A stretch of DNA of 64,000 bases, from NCBI GenBank assembly GCA_913055615.1, contig CAJXKK010000004.1:1-64000 (forward strand). The letters are read 5' to 3'. Below the pieces are notes generated by a model. It saw only the letters and a program-made list of their open reading frames with translations, was not told the origin of the DNA and did not search any database. The stretch comes from an uncultured Ectothiorhodospiraceae bacterium. GTDB lineage: Bacteria; Pseudomonadota; Gammaproteobacteria; XJ16; Halofilaceae. The translations under genes were made by a program, and so were the position numbers. Positions 37,280 through 45,811 of this stretch are shown here, one piece after another. Each line of letters opens with the position of its first letter. Within the stretch, counting starts at the first letter, position 1.

Positions 37280-37774
37280 ATGAATGATCAACGTGAAATC
37301 GCCGTACTGATGGTCTGTATGGGCAACATCTGCCGTTCGCCCACCGCCCACGGCGTGTTGCGGCACCGATTGGCGGAGGCCGCTCTTCTCGATCGCATCC
37401 GCGTGGAGTCCGCCGGCACCCACGGTTATCACGTCGGCGCCGAACCGGATCGACGCGCCCGCAATGCCGCGCGTGATCGCGGCTATGAATTCGATGACCT
37501 GCGGGCACGTCAGGTCGAGGCCGCGGATTTCGAGCGTTTCGACTATTTGCTCGCGATGGATCGCGATAACCTGGCCATGCTCGAACGGCTCGGATCGGGA
37601 GGCGGCGGGCGTGCGGAGATTGCGCTGTTCCTCGATTATTCCCCGGATCTGGCCGGCTGCGAGGTGCCCGATCCTTATTACGGCGCCATGAACGGTTTCG
37701 AAGAGGTCCTGGATCTGGTGGAGGCCGGCGCCGACAGCCTTCTGGCGCACCTGCGCCGCCAGCACGGTTTCTGA
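37280..37774 (+). CDS. Low-molecular-weight protein-tyrosine phosphatase
   Basis: A cytoplasmic phosphatase with the P-loop CMGNICRSP (the CX5R nucleophile loop, residues 13-21) and the acid aspartate in DPYYGAMNGFEEV (about 128). The length is 164. The start at 37280 (MNDQREIAVLMVCM) is chosen because it puts the P-loop at the usual distance; a TTG at 37235 opens the frame earlier. The substrate is unknown. It has no obvious link to the neighbouring transport genes. Confidence 0.9.
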   Translation: MNDQREIAVLMVCMGNICRSPTAHGVLRHRLAEAALLDRIRVESAGTHGYHVGAEPDRRARNAARDRGYEFDDLRARQVEAADFERFDYLLAMDRDNLAMLERLGSGGGGRAEIALFLDYSPDLAGCEVPDPYYGAMNGFEEVLDLVEAGADSLLAHLRRQHGF

Positions 37775-37840
37775 TCGTCGTATACAAAGCGTTCGAATCG
37801 CGGCGTACACTGGGAGTCTGGTTGGTGGTCCGAGGTGGTC

Positions 37841-38647
37841 ATGATGTCGAATCCCTCTGTGGCAAATACCGTGCCCCGTTTCCGGCGGGTCGCAATCGAC
37901 TGGCAACCGGAACCGGTCAGCGCGCGGCTGCGTTTCGGTCTGGTCGCGCTGGCGACGGACCACGTCTCGGAGAGCGAGCTCCACCGGATGATGCCGCCCG
38001 AGGAGGTCGATCTCTTCGCGACCCGTACCCGCCACGACGGCCAGTGCGACATCGGCTCCCTGCGCGCTATGGCGGATGGGCTGGCTGCTTCCTGCGATCT
38101 CCTGCTGCCGGGGACACCGCTGGACGCGATCGCGTACGGCTGCACCTCGGGGACGGTGGCGATCGGTTTCGATCGGGTCGCGGCCACGATCCGGTCGCAA
38201 CGGCCGGGGGTTGCCGTCACGACTCCGATCAGCGGCGCCGAGGCGGCCTTACGCGCCCTTGGCGTTCAGCGCATCGCCATGCTCACACCGTATGTCGATG
38301 AGGTGAATGCACTGGTCGCGGATTACCTCGAAGGGAGGGGGCTCGAGGTGACGACGCTGGCCAGTTTCGGCCTCGACACCGATATCCAGATGTCGACGGT
38401 CCCCACTGAGGCGATCGAACGGGCGGTGCTCGATATGGACAGCACGGGGGCGGAGGGCGTGTTCATCTGCTGCACGGCCCTGCGGTCGGTGAGCACGATC
38501 GCGCCGCTCGAGCAGCGGCTCGGCCTGCCGGTGATCAGCAGTAATCAGGCCATGCTGTGGGAGATGCTGCGGGCCAGCGGCTATTCGCGGCCGATCCAGG
38601 GCTATGGGCGCCTGATGGCCGATCTGATGGTGGACGGTACCGGCTGA
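37841..38647 (+). CDS. eutA: EutA-like Asp/Glu racemase-family protein
   Basis: A 268-residue member of the Asp/Glu racemase, maleate isomerase and arylmalonate decarboxylase superfamily. Both active-site cysteine loops are intact (YGCTSGTVAIG and FICCTALRSVS). ARLRFGLVALATDHVSE, RMMPPEEVDLFATR and LPVISSNQAMLWEMLRASG resemble what I know of EutA, the ectoine-utilisation member of the family. The reaction is not known with certainty. ATGs at 37841 and 37844 both lie behind GAGGTGG. No eutB-E genes accompany it; convergent with the EhuB-type gene. Confidence 0.7.
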   Translation: MMSNPSVANTVPRFRRVAIDWQPEPVSARLRFGLVALATDHVSESELHRMMPPEEVDLFATRTRHDGQCDIGSLRAMADGLAASCDLLLPGTPLDAIAYGCTSGTVAIGFDRVAATIRSQRPGVAVTTPISGAEAALRALGVQRIAMLTPYVDEVNALVADYLEGRGLEVTTLASFGLDTDIQMSTVPTEAIERAVLDMDSTGAEGVFICCTALRSVSTIAPLEQRLGLPVISSNQAMLWEMLRASGYSRPIQGYGRLMADLMVDGTG

Positions 38648-38664
38648 ACGACTCGGCATGGGGC

Positions 38665-38684
38665 CCGGTACGGAGACGTACCGG
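38665..38684. terminator. Hairpin between the convergent eutA-like and ehuB-like genes
   Basis: CCGGTACG-GAGA-CGTACCGG, a perfect 8 bp stem with a tetraloop, 18 bp after the eutA-like stop and 15 bp from the facing stop. It is symmetric, so it could serve both transcripts; there is no T tract. Confidence 0.5.
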
Positions 38685-38698
38685 GGTCCCGCGGCGGG

Positions 38699-39580
38699 TC
38701 AGGCGCCGTCGCTGCACAACTCTTCGGCGGTCATGTCCGGCTCCATGTCGGGTGCGAAGCCGAATTCCTCGACCATGGCCCAGTGCTCGTCGGTGCCGAT
38801 GAAGTCGTCGATTTCCCGGTTGAAGGCCGCGACGATGGCTTCATCGCCCTTGCGGAACGCGAACGCGCCGTAACCTTTCTGCTCTTCGCCGTTGATGACC
38901 GGATAGAACTGATCGGTGGCCTCGAAGCGCCCGTCGCCCACACGCCGGGCCAGCGAGCGCGCGGTGAGTGACGTCAGACCGACGGCGTCGACTTCGCCGG
39001 CCTCAAGCGCATCCACGGCGCGGGTGAAATCGCGGTAGAGGATCGCGCGCTCGGCCGGAATGCCGGCGTGCATGGCAAAGTTGTACTCGACGGTTCCGGC
39101 CACGAGCGCGACTTTCGCATCGGGATTTTCCGAAACCGAATGGTAGTCCCCGATGTCCTCGGGGTTGCCCGATTCGACCAGGAACGATTCCCCGACTACG
39201 TATGTGGGATCCGTGAACGTGACCTCCCTGCAGCGTTCTGGTGTGATGAACATGCCGGCGGCGACTACGTCCACGTCGCCATCCTGCAGCGACGGGATGA
39301 GTCTGCTCCAATCGAACGCTTCACCCTCCATGCGGATGTCCGGATCGATCCGGCGCAGGATCTCGCGAGCGATGGTCGGTGACTCACCGGTCAGGTTGCC
39401 ATCGCTGTCGATGTACCCGTAGGGCTGCTCGTTCGCGACCGCGATCCGGATCATGTCCTCTTCGGTGACCCGCTCGAGTGTCGTATCTTCCGCGTTTGCC
39501 GTGGCGGGGATCAGGATCGATATGGCGAGGCCGAACGCCTTGCGCCGCCAGGCAGGGGCCGGCTGTGTGCGGTATCCCAT
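38699..39580 (-). CDS. ehuB: Ectoine/hydroxyectoine-type ABC substrate-binding protein, EhuB-like
   Basis: A 293-residue periplasmic binding protein with a signal peptide cut after ATANA (about residue 30). IRIAVANEQPYGYIDSDG, LTGESPTIAREIL, VDVVAAGMFITPERCREVTF and GYGAFAFRKGDEAIVAAFN follow EhuB of Sinorhizobium closely, including the GMFITPxRC motif. The permeases EhuC and EhuD and the ATPase EhuA are absent here, so it is an orphan binding protein or works with genes elsewhere. GGAGGTGA sits six bases before the ATG. Confidence 0.8.
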   Translation of the reverse strand: MGYRTQPAPAWRRKAFGLAISILIPATANAEDTTLERVTEEDMIRIAVANEQPYGYIDSDGNLTGESPTIAREILRRIDPDIRMEGEAFDWSRLIPSLQDGDVDVVAAGMFITPERCREVTFTDPTYVVGESFLVESGNPEDIGDYHSVSENPDAKVALVAGTVEYNFAMHAGIPAERAILYRDFTRAVDALEAGEVDAVGLTSLTARSLARRVGDGRFEATDQFYPVINGEEQKGYGAFAFRKGDEAIVAAFNREIDDFIGTDEHWAMVEEFGFAPDMEPDMTAEELCSDGA

Positions 39581-39600
39581 CTGCGTTCACCTCCGTACCC

Positions 39601-39620
39601 GTGTCCCCGGCAGGGGACAC
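39601..39620 (-). terminator. Perfect hairpin between usp and the ehuB-like gene
   Basis: GTGTCCCC-GGCA-GGGGACAC. It lies 20 bp upstream of the ehuB-like start and 10 bp after the usp stop, on a common strand. Without a T tract it may be an mRNA-processing or attenuation element that lets the binding protein be expressed differently. Confidence 0.5.
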
Positions 39621-39630
39621 CGGGACTGCG

Positions 39631-40095
39631 TCAGCGCACCGTAATGCAGGTGCAGTCCGCCAGCGCGTTGACCTTGTGCGATACGCTGCCGAGGAAGAAA
39701 CCCTCGACGTCGCCAAGCCCGCGCGTGCCGAGGACAATGGCGTCGGCGTCGTTTTTCTTGGCCGTCTGTACGATGGTACGGGCGGGCGGACCACGCCGGA
39801 TCATGGTCTCTACGCCCTCCACACCGGCCTCCGTGAAACGCTCCGCGGCCCAGTCGACCGCCTCCTGGGCCAGATCATGCATGACCTCGTCCGGCGGTGC
39901 GGGGACCTGACGCGTGCGCACGAGCGACAGGGAACTCTCCATGTGGCTCGTGTGCTTGTAGACACTCAGCACGGTCACTTCAGAACCGAAATGCCGCGCC
40001 AACTCGATCGCGAACTGCACGGCCCGACCCGCGTTCTCGGACCCGTCGACCGCGACGAGGATGCGGTGCAGCGCTGTGGAATCGAATTCAGTCAC
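39631..40095 (-). CDS. Universal stress protein, TeaD-like
   Basis: A 154-residue UspA-fold protein. The ATP-binding glycine motif is LGTRGLGDVEGFFLGSVSHK (about residues 122-141), and ILVAVDGSENAGRAVQFA begins the fold. In Halomonas elongata a Usp (TeaD) lies at the end of the teaABC operon and regulates it in an ATP-dependent way. Here a Usp likewise follows the large TRAP subunit by 21 bp, so the same role is inferred. Confidence 0.85.
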   Translation of the reverse strand: MTEFDSTALHRILVAVDGSENAGRAVQFAIELARHFGSEVTVLSVYKHTSHMESSLSLVRTRQVPAPPDEVMHDLAQEAVDWAAERFTEAGVEGVETMIRRGPPARTIVQTAKKNDADAIVLGTRGLGDVEGFFLGSVSHKVNALADCTCITVR

Positions 40096-40116
40096 GCTCG
40101 TACTCCTCGTTCGATC

Positions 40117-41403
40117 CTAGCGGAACGCCATATCGCGCAGGAACAGGGCAATCTGCGGGAATGCGATCAGCAGGACCGTTGTCAGCAGCAGCAATAAGAA
40201 AAATGGCGGTGTTCCGCGGATCACATCGAAATACGGCCGCCGGAAGATCGCGATCGCCGTGAAAATATCGCAGCCGAACGGTGGCGTGGCGGAACCGATC
40301 GCCACCTGCAGGGTGATCAGCGTGCCGACGAGGACCGGGTCGATCCCGGCATCGGCGACGATCGGCGCGAAGATCGGCGTCAGCACGAGGATCACGACGA
40401 TCGGATCGACGAACATGCAACCGATGAAGAAGGCGATCGATATCGCGATCAGGATCCAGACCGGTTCGGCACCGGCGAGGCCGATACCGCCCAGGACTTC
40501 CTGCGGGACCTGGGCGAAAGACAGGACCCAGGAAAACGCGTTGCCGGCCCCAACCAGGATGAAGACGACGGCCGTGATCAGGCCGGTCGACAAGGCGATC
40601 CCCGGTATCTCGGCGATGCGCACGGAACGGAAGATCAGCAGTTCAAGGATCAGCGCATACATGACGGAAACGGACGCCGCCTCCGTCGGGCTGAAGATAC
40701 CGCCGTAGATGCCGCCGATGATGATCACCGGGAAACCCAGTGGCCAGAGCGCGCCGCGCACAGCGCGAAGGCGATCCATCCAGCTCGATTTCTCCAGTGT
40801 CTCGATCCCCTTGCGCCGGGCGTAGATGTAGCAATACGCCGAGAAAAGGACGAGGATCAGAAGCCCGGGGCCGAGGCCGGCGATAAACAGCTCGGCGATC
40901 GATGTGCCCGAGATCACGCCATAGATGATCATGCCGATGCTGGGCGGGATCAGGAACGCGATATCGCTGGCATTGATCGCCAGCGCCATCGTGAAGGAAT
41001 CGCCGTAACCGGCCTTGAGCATTTTCGGCCGCAGGGGGCCGCCGATCGCGACCACGGTCGCCTGGGTGGAACCCGACACGGCGCCGAACAGGGTACAGGT
41101 CACGGCGGTGGTGATCGCGAGACCGCCACGGACATGGCCGACGAAACGCATGACCATGTCGATCAGTCGATCGGCGGAGTAGCCCTTGGTGACGATGTCC
41201 GCCGCGAAGATGAACATCGGTACGGCCACCAGTGCGGCCGGCGTGACGCCACCGATCATCTGCTGGATGATGATGTTCGGCTGCATGCCCGCGAAATAGA
41301 CGAAGAAGCCAAGCATGGTCGCGCCCAGCAGCGGGATCATCATCGGGAATCCCAGCAGCAGGAGCACGATCATGAGCGTGAGCATGCCGGCACCGATACT
41401 CAT
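40117..41403 (-). CDS. teaC: TRAP transporter large permease (DctM family, TeaC-like)
   Basis: The sodium-coupled large subunit of a TRAP transporter: 428 residues with about 12 helices. Typical DctM sequences are VPMFIFAADIVTKG, FGAVSGSTQATVVAIGGPLR (helical-hairpin substrate gate), FLIPPSIGMIIYGVISGTS and GSATPPFGCDIF. It follows the small permease by 57 bp on the same strand. The substrate is inferred from the TeaA-like binding protein; an ectoine-like solute is the leading guess. Confidence 0.92.
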   Translation of the reverse strand: MSIGAGMLTLMIVLLLLGFPMMIPLLGATMLGFFVYFAGMQPNIIIQQMIGGVTPAALVAVPMFIFAADIVTKGYSADRLIDMVMRFVGHVRGGLAITTAVTCTLFGAVSGSTQATVVAIGGPLRPKMLKAGYGDSFTMALAINASDIAFLIPPSIGMIIYGVISGTSIAELFIAGLGPGLLILVLFSAYCYIYARRKGIETLEKSSWMDRLRAVRGALWPLGFPVIIIGGIYGGIFSPTEAASVSVMYALILELLIFRSVRIAEIPGIALSTGLITAVVFILVGAGNAFSWVLSFAQVPQEVLGGIGLAGAEPVWILIAISIAFFIGCMFVDPIVVILVLTPIFAPIVADAGIDPVLVGTLITLQVAIGSATPPFGCDIFTAIAIFRRPYFDVIRGTPPFFLLLLLTTVLLIAFPQIALFLRDMAFR

Positions 41404-41460
41404 CGGCCGACCCCTTCATGCGGCTCCGACAGGGCGATGGGCCTGATCTGCGGGGGCGTC

Positions 41461-42063
41461 TCAGACCTTGGTTTCATCGCTCTCTCCATAGCTGTCGATG
41501 AACTCATACGATATGTAGACCTCGGACGAGCGGAGGTTCTGCCAGGCCGTCAGGAGGTACTGGATACCGGCGATGACGAATCCAAGCGGTACCCACAGGT
41601 ACATGATCCACATCGGGAATCGCAGCGACGAGGTCACCTTCTCGAGCTCCCACAGCCGATGGACGTAACTGCCCGCGTAGTAAGCCAGCACGAACATCAC
41701 TGCAGCGGTAACCAGTGAGATCACGATCATCAGGATCTTGCGGCCGGTGTCCGGAAGCTGATCGTAGATCGCCGACATCCGGATATGTCGGCCTCGCCGG
41801 GCCGCGTAGCCAAGGCCCATGAAGGTGATCAACACCATCAGGAAGGCATTGAGTTCGTTACTGAAGTAGATGCTGCGGCCGAAACCGAAGCGTCCGATCA
41901 CGTTCGCCATCGAATTGATGGCCATGATCAGCACGCCATAGGAAAGAACGATCCGCTCGAAATGGGCGATGCCGTAGTCGAGACCCCGGATCGAGGAACC
42001 GATCACCTGGCCGATGGTCTTGAGGGGGCCTTTGCTGTTCCCGGAATCCTGGGTATCCGTCAT
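41461..42063 (-). CDS. teaB: TRAP transporter small permease (DctQ family, TeaB-like)
   Basis: The four-helix small subunit, 200 residues. ELNAFLMVLITFMGLGYAAR, then RRGRHIRMSAIYDQLP, is the DctQ signature. The N-terminal extension of about 35 residues before the first helix is as in the ectoine-type subfamily. The start at 42063 (MTDTQDSGNSKG) is chosen; the open frame upstream enters the divergent regulatory gap. It is the first gene of the minus-strand teaB-teaC-usp run, facing away from the binding-protein gene. Confidence 0.88.
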   Translation of the reverse strand: MTDTQDSGNSKGPLKTIGQVIGSSIRGLDYGIAHFERIVLSYGVLIMAINSMANVIGRFGFGRSIYFSNELNAFLMVLITFMGLGYAARRGRHIRMSAIYDQLPDTGRKILMIVISLVTAAVMFVLAYYAGSYVHRLWELEKVTSSLRFPMWIMYLWVPLGFVIAGIQYLLTAWQNLRSSEVYISYEFIDSYGESDETKV

Positions 42064-42521
42064 TGTTCTGGTGCCCTCGAAACGCACTGGACCCGTTCGC
42101 GGGCCGTACGCAATGACTGTAACACCATCCGGTACGCGATCCGAAAACGCTGAACCGGGCGTCGGCACCGACCGGCCCGGCGTTGCCGCGGGCGGTCAAC
42201 GTATGGTTTTCGGTTATAGGCGAATGCCCGGCCAGCGTCAACGCATGTGCCGGCCCGGCAGTGGTCCGCGGCAATTATTTTTATCCGAGCGCGGATTGTA
42301 GGCGATTTTTTTGCAGATCCTTACCCGGATCGCAGGAATTTCGGTACGGCTTCCATGGCGTGCCGTGAAGGTTTGCAGCAGAGGGCAAAAGGGCTAGAGT
42401 CGGATACAGGTTCCCGTTGGAGCCAGGGCCGCCACCGGGGTAGGGATGGCATGATGCACTGCATCGCCGTCCGCCTTACGGTGGTGGCGCATTCCCCGGC
42501 TGATTGCCAGGACGATGGAGA

Positions 42522-43553
42522 ATGATGATGCAGATCAACAATAGTCGAAAGCCTGTAGCGGCAGCGGTCACGCTGCTCGCGGCCGCGTTTTTTGCCCAGG
42601 GGGCGCATGCTGGATCGTGGAAATTCGCGCTCGAAGAGGTTGATGGCAGTGTTCAGGACGCCTATGCGGAGGAGTTCAAGAAGCGCGTCGAAGAGCGGAC
42701 CAATGGTGAGGTAACGGTCCAGATCTACCCGTATGGCACCCTTGGTACGTCGCAGGATATAGCCGAGATGACCGGCCAGGGCGTGCTCAAGCTCGCCAAT
42801 GCGTCACCCGGTCATCTGGGTGGGCTCATCAAGGAGATGAACGTCTTCAACATTCCCTACCTGCTGTCCCAGGACAATCAGGTGAACAAGGATGTGCTGA
42901 CCGACAGCGAGTGCATTTACGGCAAGCTTGAGGAAGATTTCCGCTCCAAGGGCCTGGAACTGCTGACCATGTACCCCGAGGGTGACATGGTCTGGACGAC
43001 CCAGAAGCCGGTGCGCAGCCCGGAGGATATGGACGGCATCAAGATGCGCACCATGACCTCACCGCTGCTGGTGGCGGCCTACGAGGCGTTCGGCGCGGAT
43101 CCGACACCGATGCCGTACGGTGAGGTCTATGGCGGGCTGCAGCTCGGGCAGATCGATGCCCAGGTAAACCCGATCTTCGCCATCGAGGAGATGAAGTTCT
43201 ACGAGGTGACGGAGTACATGATCTGGGCCGGCCAGCAGCAGTTCACCACCACGGTGGTGGGCAACCGAGACTGGTACGCCGGTCTGTCGGATGACCGCCA
43301 GCAGATGCTGGACGAGGTCGTCGACAGCATGGCCGACTACATCTTCGAGAAGCAGGCCGAGTACAACGAAGAGCGCCTCGAGAAGATCAAGCAGGCCAAG
43401 CCCGACATGGAAATGATCGAGCTGAGCGAGGAAGAGCGTGAGGTCTTCCGCGAAGCCAGCATGGGCGTGCGTGAGAAGTTCGTCGAAATGGCGGGCGACA
43501 GCGGCAAGGAAGTGATGCAGTGCCTGGCCGCCGAATTCGGCACTGAAAGCTGA
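42522..43553 (+). CDS. teaA: TRAP transporter substrate-binding protein (DctP family, TeaA-like)
   Basis: A periplasmic binding protein, 343 residues, with a signal peptide cut near QGAHA. The mature chain follows TeaA of Halomonas elongata over its length: WKFALEEVDGSVQDAYAEEF, then LELLTMYPEGDMVWTT, then MRTMTSPLLVAAYEAFGADP, then PYGEVYGGLQLGQIDAQVNP. The early Glu that contacts ectoine in TeaA and the Arg of the MRTMTSP motif are kept. Three consecutive ATG codons (42522, 42525, 42528) follow GGAG; the last has the best spacing. It is divergent from teaB across a 458 bp gap without a gene. Confidence 0.85.
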   Translation: MMMQINNSRKPVAAAVTLLAAAFFAQGAHAGSWKFALEEVDGSVQDAYAEEFKKRVEERTNGEVTVQIYPYGTLGTSQDIAEMTGQGVLKLANASPGHLGGLIKEMNVFNIPYLLSQDNQVNKDVLTDSECIYGKLEEDFRSKGLELLTMYPEGDMVWTTQKPVRSPEDMDGIKMRTMTSPLLVAAYEAFGADPTPMPYGEVYGGLQLGQIDAQVNPIFAIEEMKFYEVTEYMIWAGQQQFTTTVVGNRDWYAGLSDDRQQMLDEVVDSMADYIFEKQAEYNEERLEKIKQAKPDMEMIELSEEEREVFREASMGVREKFVEMAGDSGKEVMQCLAAEFGTES

Positions 43554-43592
43554 TACGGGCCGACCGATCGGCGCCGCGCGCGCCGTGAGGTC

Positions 43593-43630
43593 AAAAACCC
43601 CGGCAGGGCGTCGCCCTGCCGGGGTTTTTT
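43593..43630 (+). terminator. Intrinsic terminator of the TeaA-like gene
   Basis: A stem built on ACCCCGGCAGGGCG and its complement around a three-base loop, ending in six T. A-rich on the other side, so it may also stop the converging hydrolase transcript. Confidence 0.9.
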
Positions 43631-43647
43631 ATGCACGGTTCACTGGA

Positions 43648-45675
43648 TCAGACCAAATCGCGCGGGATTCTCCGGTCCCAGGTATGGGCGAATACCCGGG
43701 TGTCGCCCTCGTATGCGTCGAGGGTCGCCCGGATCCGGAAGGCCTCGGCGTCCGCGGTCAGCAGCGTACGTGTCACCGTGCTCACCTCCCATTCGCCACG
43801 GCGGAACGACCGCACCCACTCGCACCAGCCACGCAGGGAGTCATGATTGGCGTATGAGTGCGTGTACTGTTCGGTGACCTTCGCGGTCACGTCCAGGTCG
43901 ATATCGTTGTATCGCTTCGTACCCTCGTCGTTGACTACCTGCAGCGTCGTCCGGTCGTGGGCCAGGTCCCGGATTACGGTCCATTCCTCCTGCGTGGGCT
44001 GGACCAGCGAGATGTTCGCCGGCCGTCCCGATTCCGGTTCTTCGAAGGGCCGCAGCGCGGCCTCTTCCGCGGGGCGGGGCTCGCGGATCGGCAGCACGAG
44101 CTCGCTGTCGCGCGGGCTGATGGTGAGCTTGACCGGCTCCGGCGACGGCCATGCGAGCGGCCAGTACACGGTGGAGATCGACAGCCGGATCGAGTGGCCG
44201 GCGGGGAACCGCTGCGCAATGTGCTTGAGATTGACCGTCACCCGATAGCGCCTGCCGGGCTCCAGTGGCTCCGGGGACTCGTCGCTGTCGCGGTGGGTGA
44301 GGTTCAGCACGCCATAGGAGATGCGCGTCGCCGCGTCATCGGGGGCGACATCGATCAGGCGCGCGGCGACCATCGCCACCGGCCGGTCGGATTCGACATC
44401 CAGGGTGACCGTGGGTTGCCCGAAGATCTCGACCGCCTCTTCCAGCCGTTCGGTCTCGAACACCAGTGCACCGCCGTCTTCGTCGCGCTGATCGTGGGGG
44501 AGATCCGGCGGCGCGTTGTAGGAGCACCACTTCCCGGCATAGAGGCCGACGAACAGCGGCGACTGGATACCCAGGCGGCGATCGTCGTCCGGCTGCTGGC
44601 CATCGGGATGCAGGCCCAGGGCATAGCTCATGCGGTACGGGCGGGGCTTGATCTCGGGGGACGGCCAGCTCTCCTCGGCGATCCAGCGGCCCGGACGGGT
44701 GGTGTAGCGCGCGCTGGGCGCTACCGTGTCCTGCATCCAGACCCGGATCATCGGCTCGTCCATGATGCCCGTGTCGAGGTCCTTGAGGCAGTCATCATAG
44801 AAGCGGATACATTCCTGCAGAAAGCCGATAGCCGGTCCGGGTTCGCCCAGGTGCGGGTATTTGTGTGACCACGGTCCGACCAGTCCCTTACGCGGTCCCT
44901 CAAGACCCTTGAGCAGCCGGAATACGGCATTGCAGTAGCCATCCGCCCAGCCGCTCACGGCGTAGACCGGGCAGCGGATCGCCGAGTAGTCCTCGCAGAC
45001 GGAGCCGTGTTTCCAGTAATCGTCGCGGCGCTGGTGCTCAAGCCATTTCTCCAGCCACAGCCCGCTGTGCTCGAGGCGCTCCATCCACATATCGCGCCAG
45101 CGCTCACCCACGAGTGCCGGATCCGGCGGGCAGGCGTTCTGGTCGAACATCGTTGAGGCCCACGACAGGTTATCGCCCAGCATACAGCCGCCCATATGAT
45201 GGATGTCGTCGGCATAGCGATCGTCGGTGGAACACAGCGTGATCACGGCACCCAGTTCAGGGGGCTGCATGGCGGCGATCTGCAGCCCGTTGAAGCCACC
45301 CCAGGAGATCCCGATCATGCCGATGCGCCCGGTACACCACGCCTGCCTGCCCATCCAGGCCAGGATCTCGACGCCGTCATCGAGTTCCTGTTGAAGGTAC
45401 TCGTCCGTGAGGATTCCGTCCGATTCGCCACTGCCGCGGATATCGGCGCGCACGCAGGCATACCCGTGGCCCGCGAAATAGGTGTGCATCGGCACATCGC
45501 GGTCCGATGTCAGCTCGCGTTTGCGGTAGGGGAGATATTCGAAGATGCCCGGTACGGGATTGTCTTCGGTGTCGGCCGGGCGCCAGATACGCAGCGCGAT
45601 CCGGCAGCCATCCGAAAGGGTCATCCAGGTCTCTTCCTCGATGACCTCGCGTGGCAGGTTGTATACGTGTTTCAT
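43648..45675 (-). CDS. CocE/NonD-family hydrolase (X-Pro dipeptidyl-peptidase/acylase type)
   Basis: A 675-residue serine hydrolase. The alpha/beta-hydrolase domain has the nucleophile elbow IGISWGGFNG (about residue 127), the acid in YAVSGWADGYCNA (about 255) and the histidine in VGPWSHKYPH (about 285). The C-terminal jelly-roll domain is recognised by RRYRVTVNLKHIAQRFPAGH. Known relatives cleave cocaine esters, acylated antibiotics or Xaa-Pro peptides. There is no signal peptide, so it acts in the cytoplasm. It lies 136 bp downstream of the ATP-grasp gene on the same strand. The start at 45675 drops a long non-family upstream frame. Confidence 0.88.
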   Translation of the reverse strand: MKHVYNLPREVIEEETWMTLSDGCRIALRIWRPADTEDNPVPGIFEYLPYRKRELTSDRDVPMHTYFAGHGYACVRADIRGSGESDGILTDEYLQQELDDGVEILAWMGRQAWCTGRIGMIGISWGGFNGLQIAAMQPPELGAVITLCSTDDRYADDIHHMGGCMLGDNLSWASTMFDQNACPPDPALVGERWRDMWMERLEHSGLWLEKWLEHQRRDDYWKHGSVCEDYSAIRCPVYAVSGWADGYCNAVFRLLKGLEGPRKGLVGPWSHKYPHLGEPGPAIGFLQECIRFYDDCLKDLDTGIMDEPMIRVWMQDTVAPSARYTTRPGRWIAEESWPSPEIKPRPYRMSYALGLHPDGQQPDDDRRLGIQSPLFVGLYAGKWCSYNAPPDLPHDQRDEDGGALVFETERLEEAVEIFGQPTVTLDVESDRPVAMVAARLIDVAPDDAATRISYGVLNLTHRDSDESPEPLEPGRRYRVTVNLKHIAQRFPAGHSIRLSISTVYWPLAWPSPEPVKLTISPRDSELVLPIREPRPAEEAALRPFEEPESGRPANISLVQPTQEEWTVIRDLAHDRTTLQVVNDEGTKRYNDIDLDVTAKVTEQYTHSYANHDSLRGWCEWVRSFRRGEWEVSTVTRTLLTADAEAFRIRATLDAYEGDTRVFAHTWDRRIPRDLV

Positions 45676-45811
45676 ATCCGTTCTTTTCGCTCCGTCGGGG
45701 GTCGATTGATCAATAACATACAGGCCCGCGCCACGTTGCCGCCCCGCGCATCTCCCGGTGCGCGGGGCGGCAAGGTGGCGACCGGACCGGTCACCCCGTG
45801 TGGGGCATGAT

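Noticed and set aside
42440-42470. Possible sigma-54 promoter (TGGCAT..TGC) before the TeaA-like gene
   Set aside because: The GG to GC spacing is one base too long and no enhancer-binding regulator gene is nearby.
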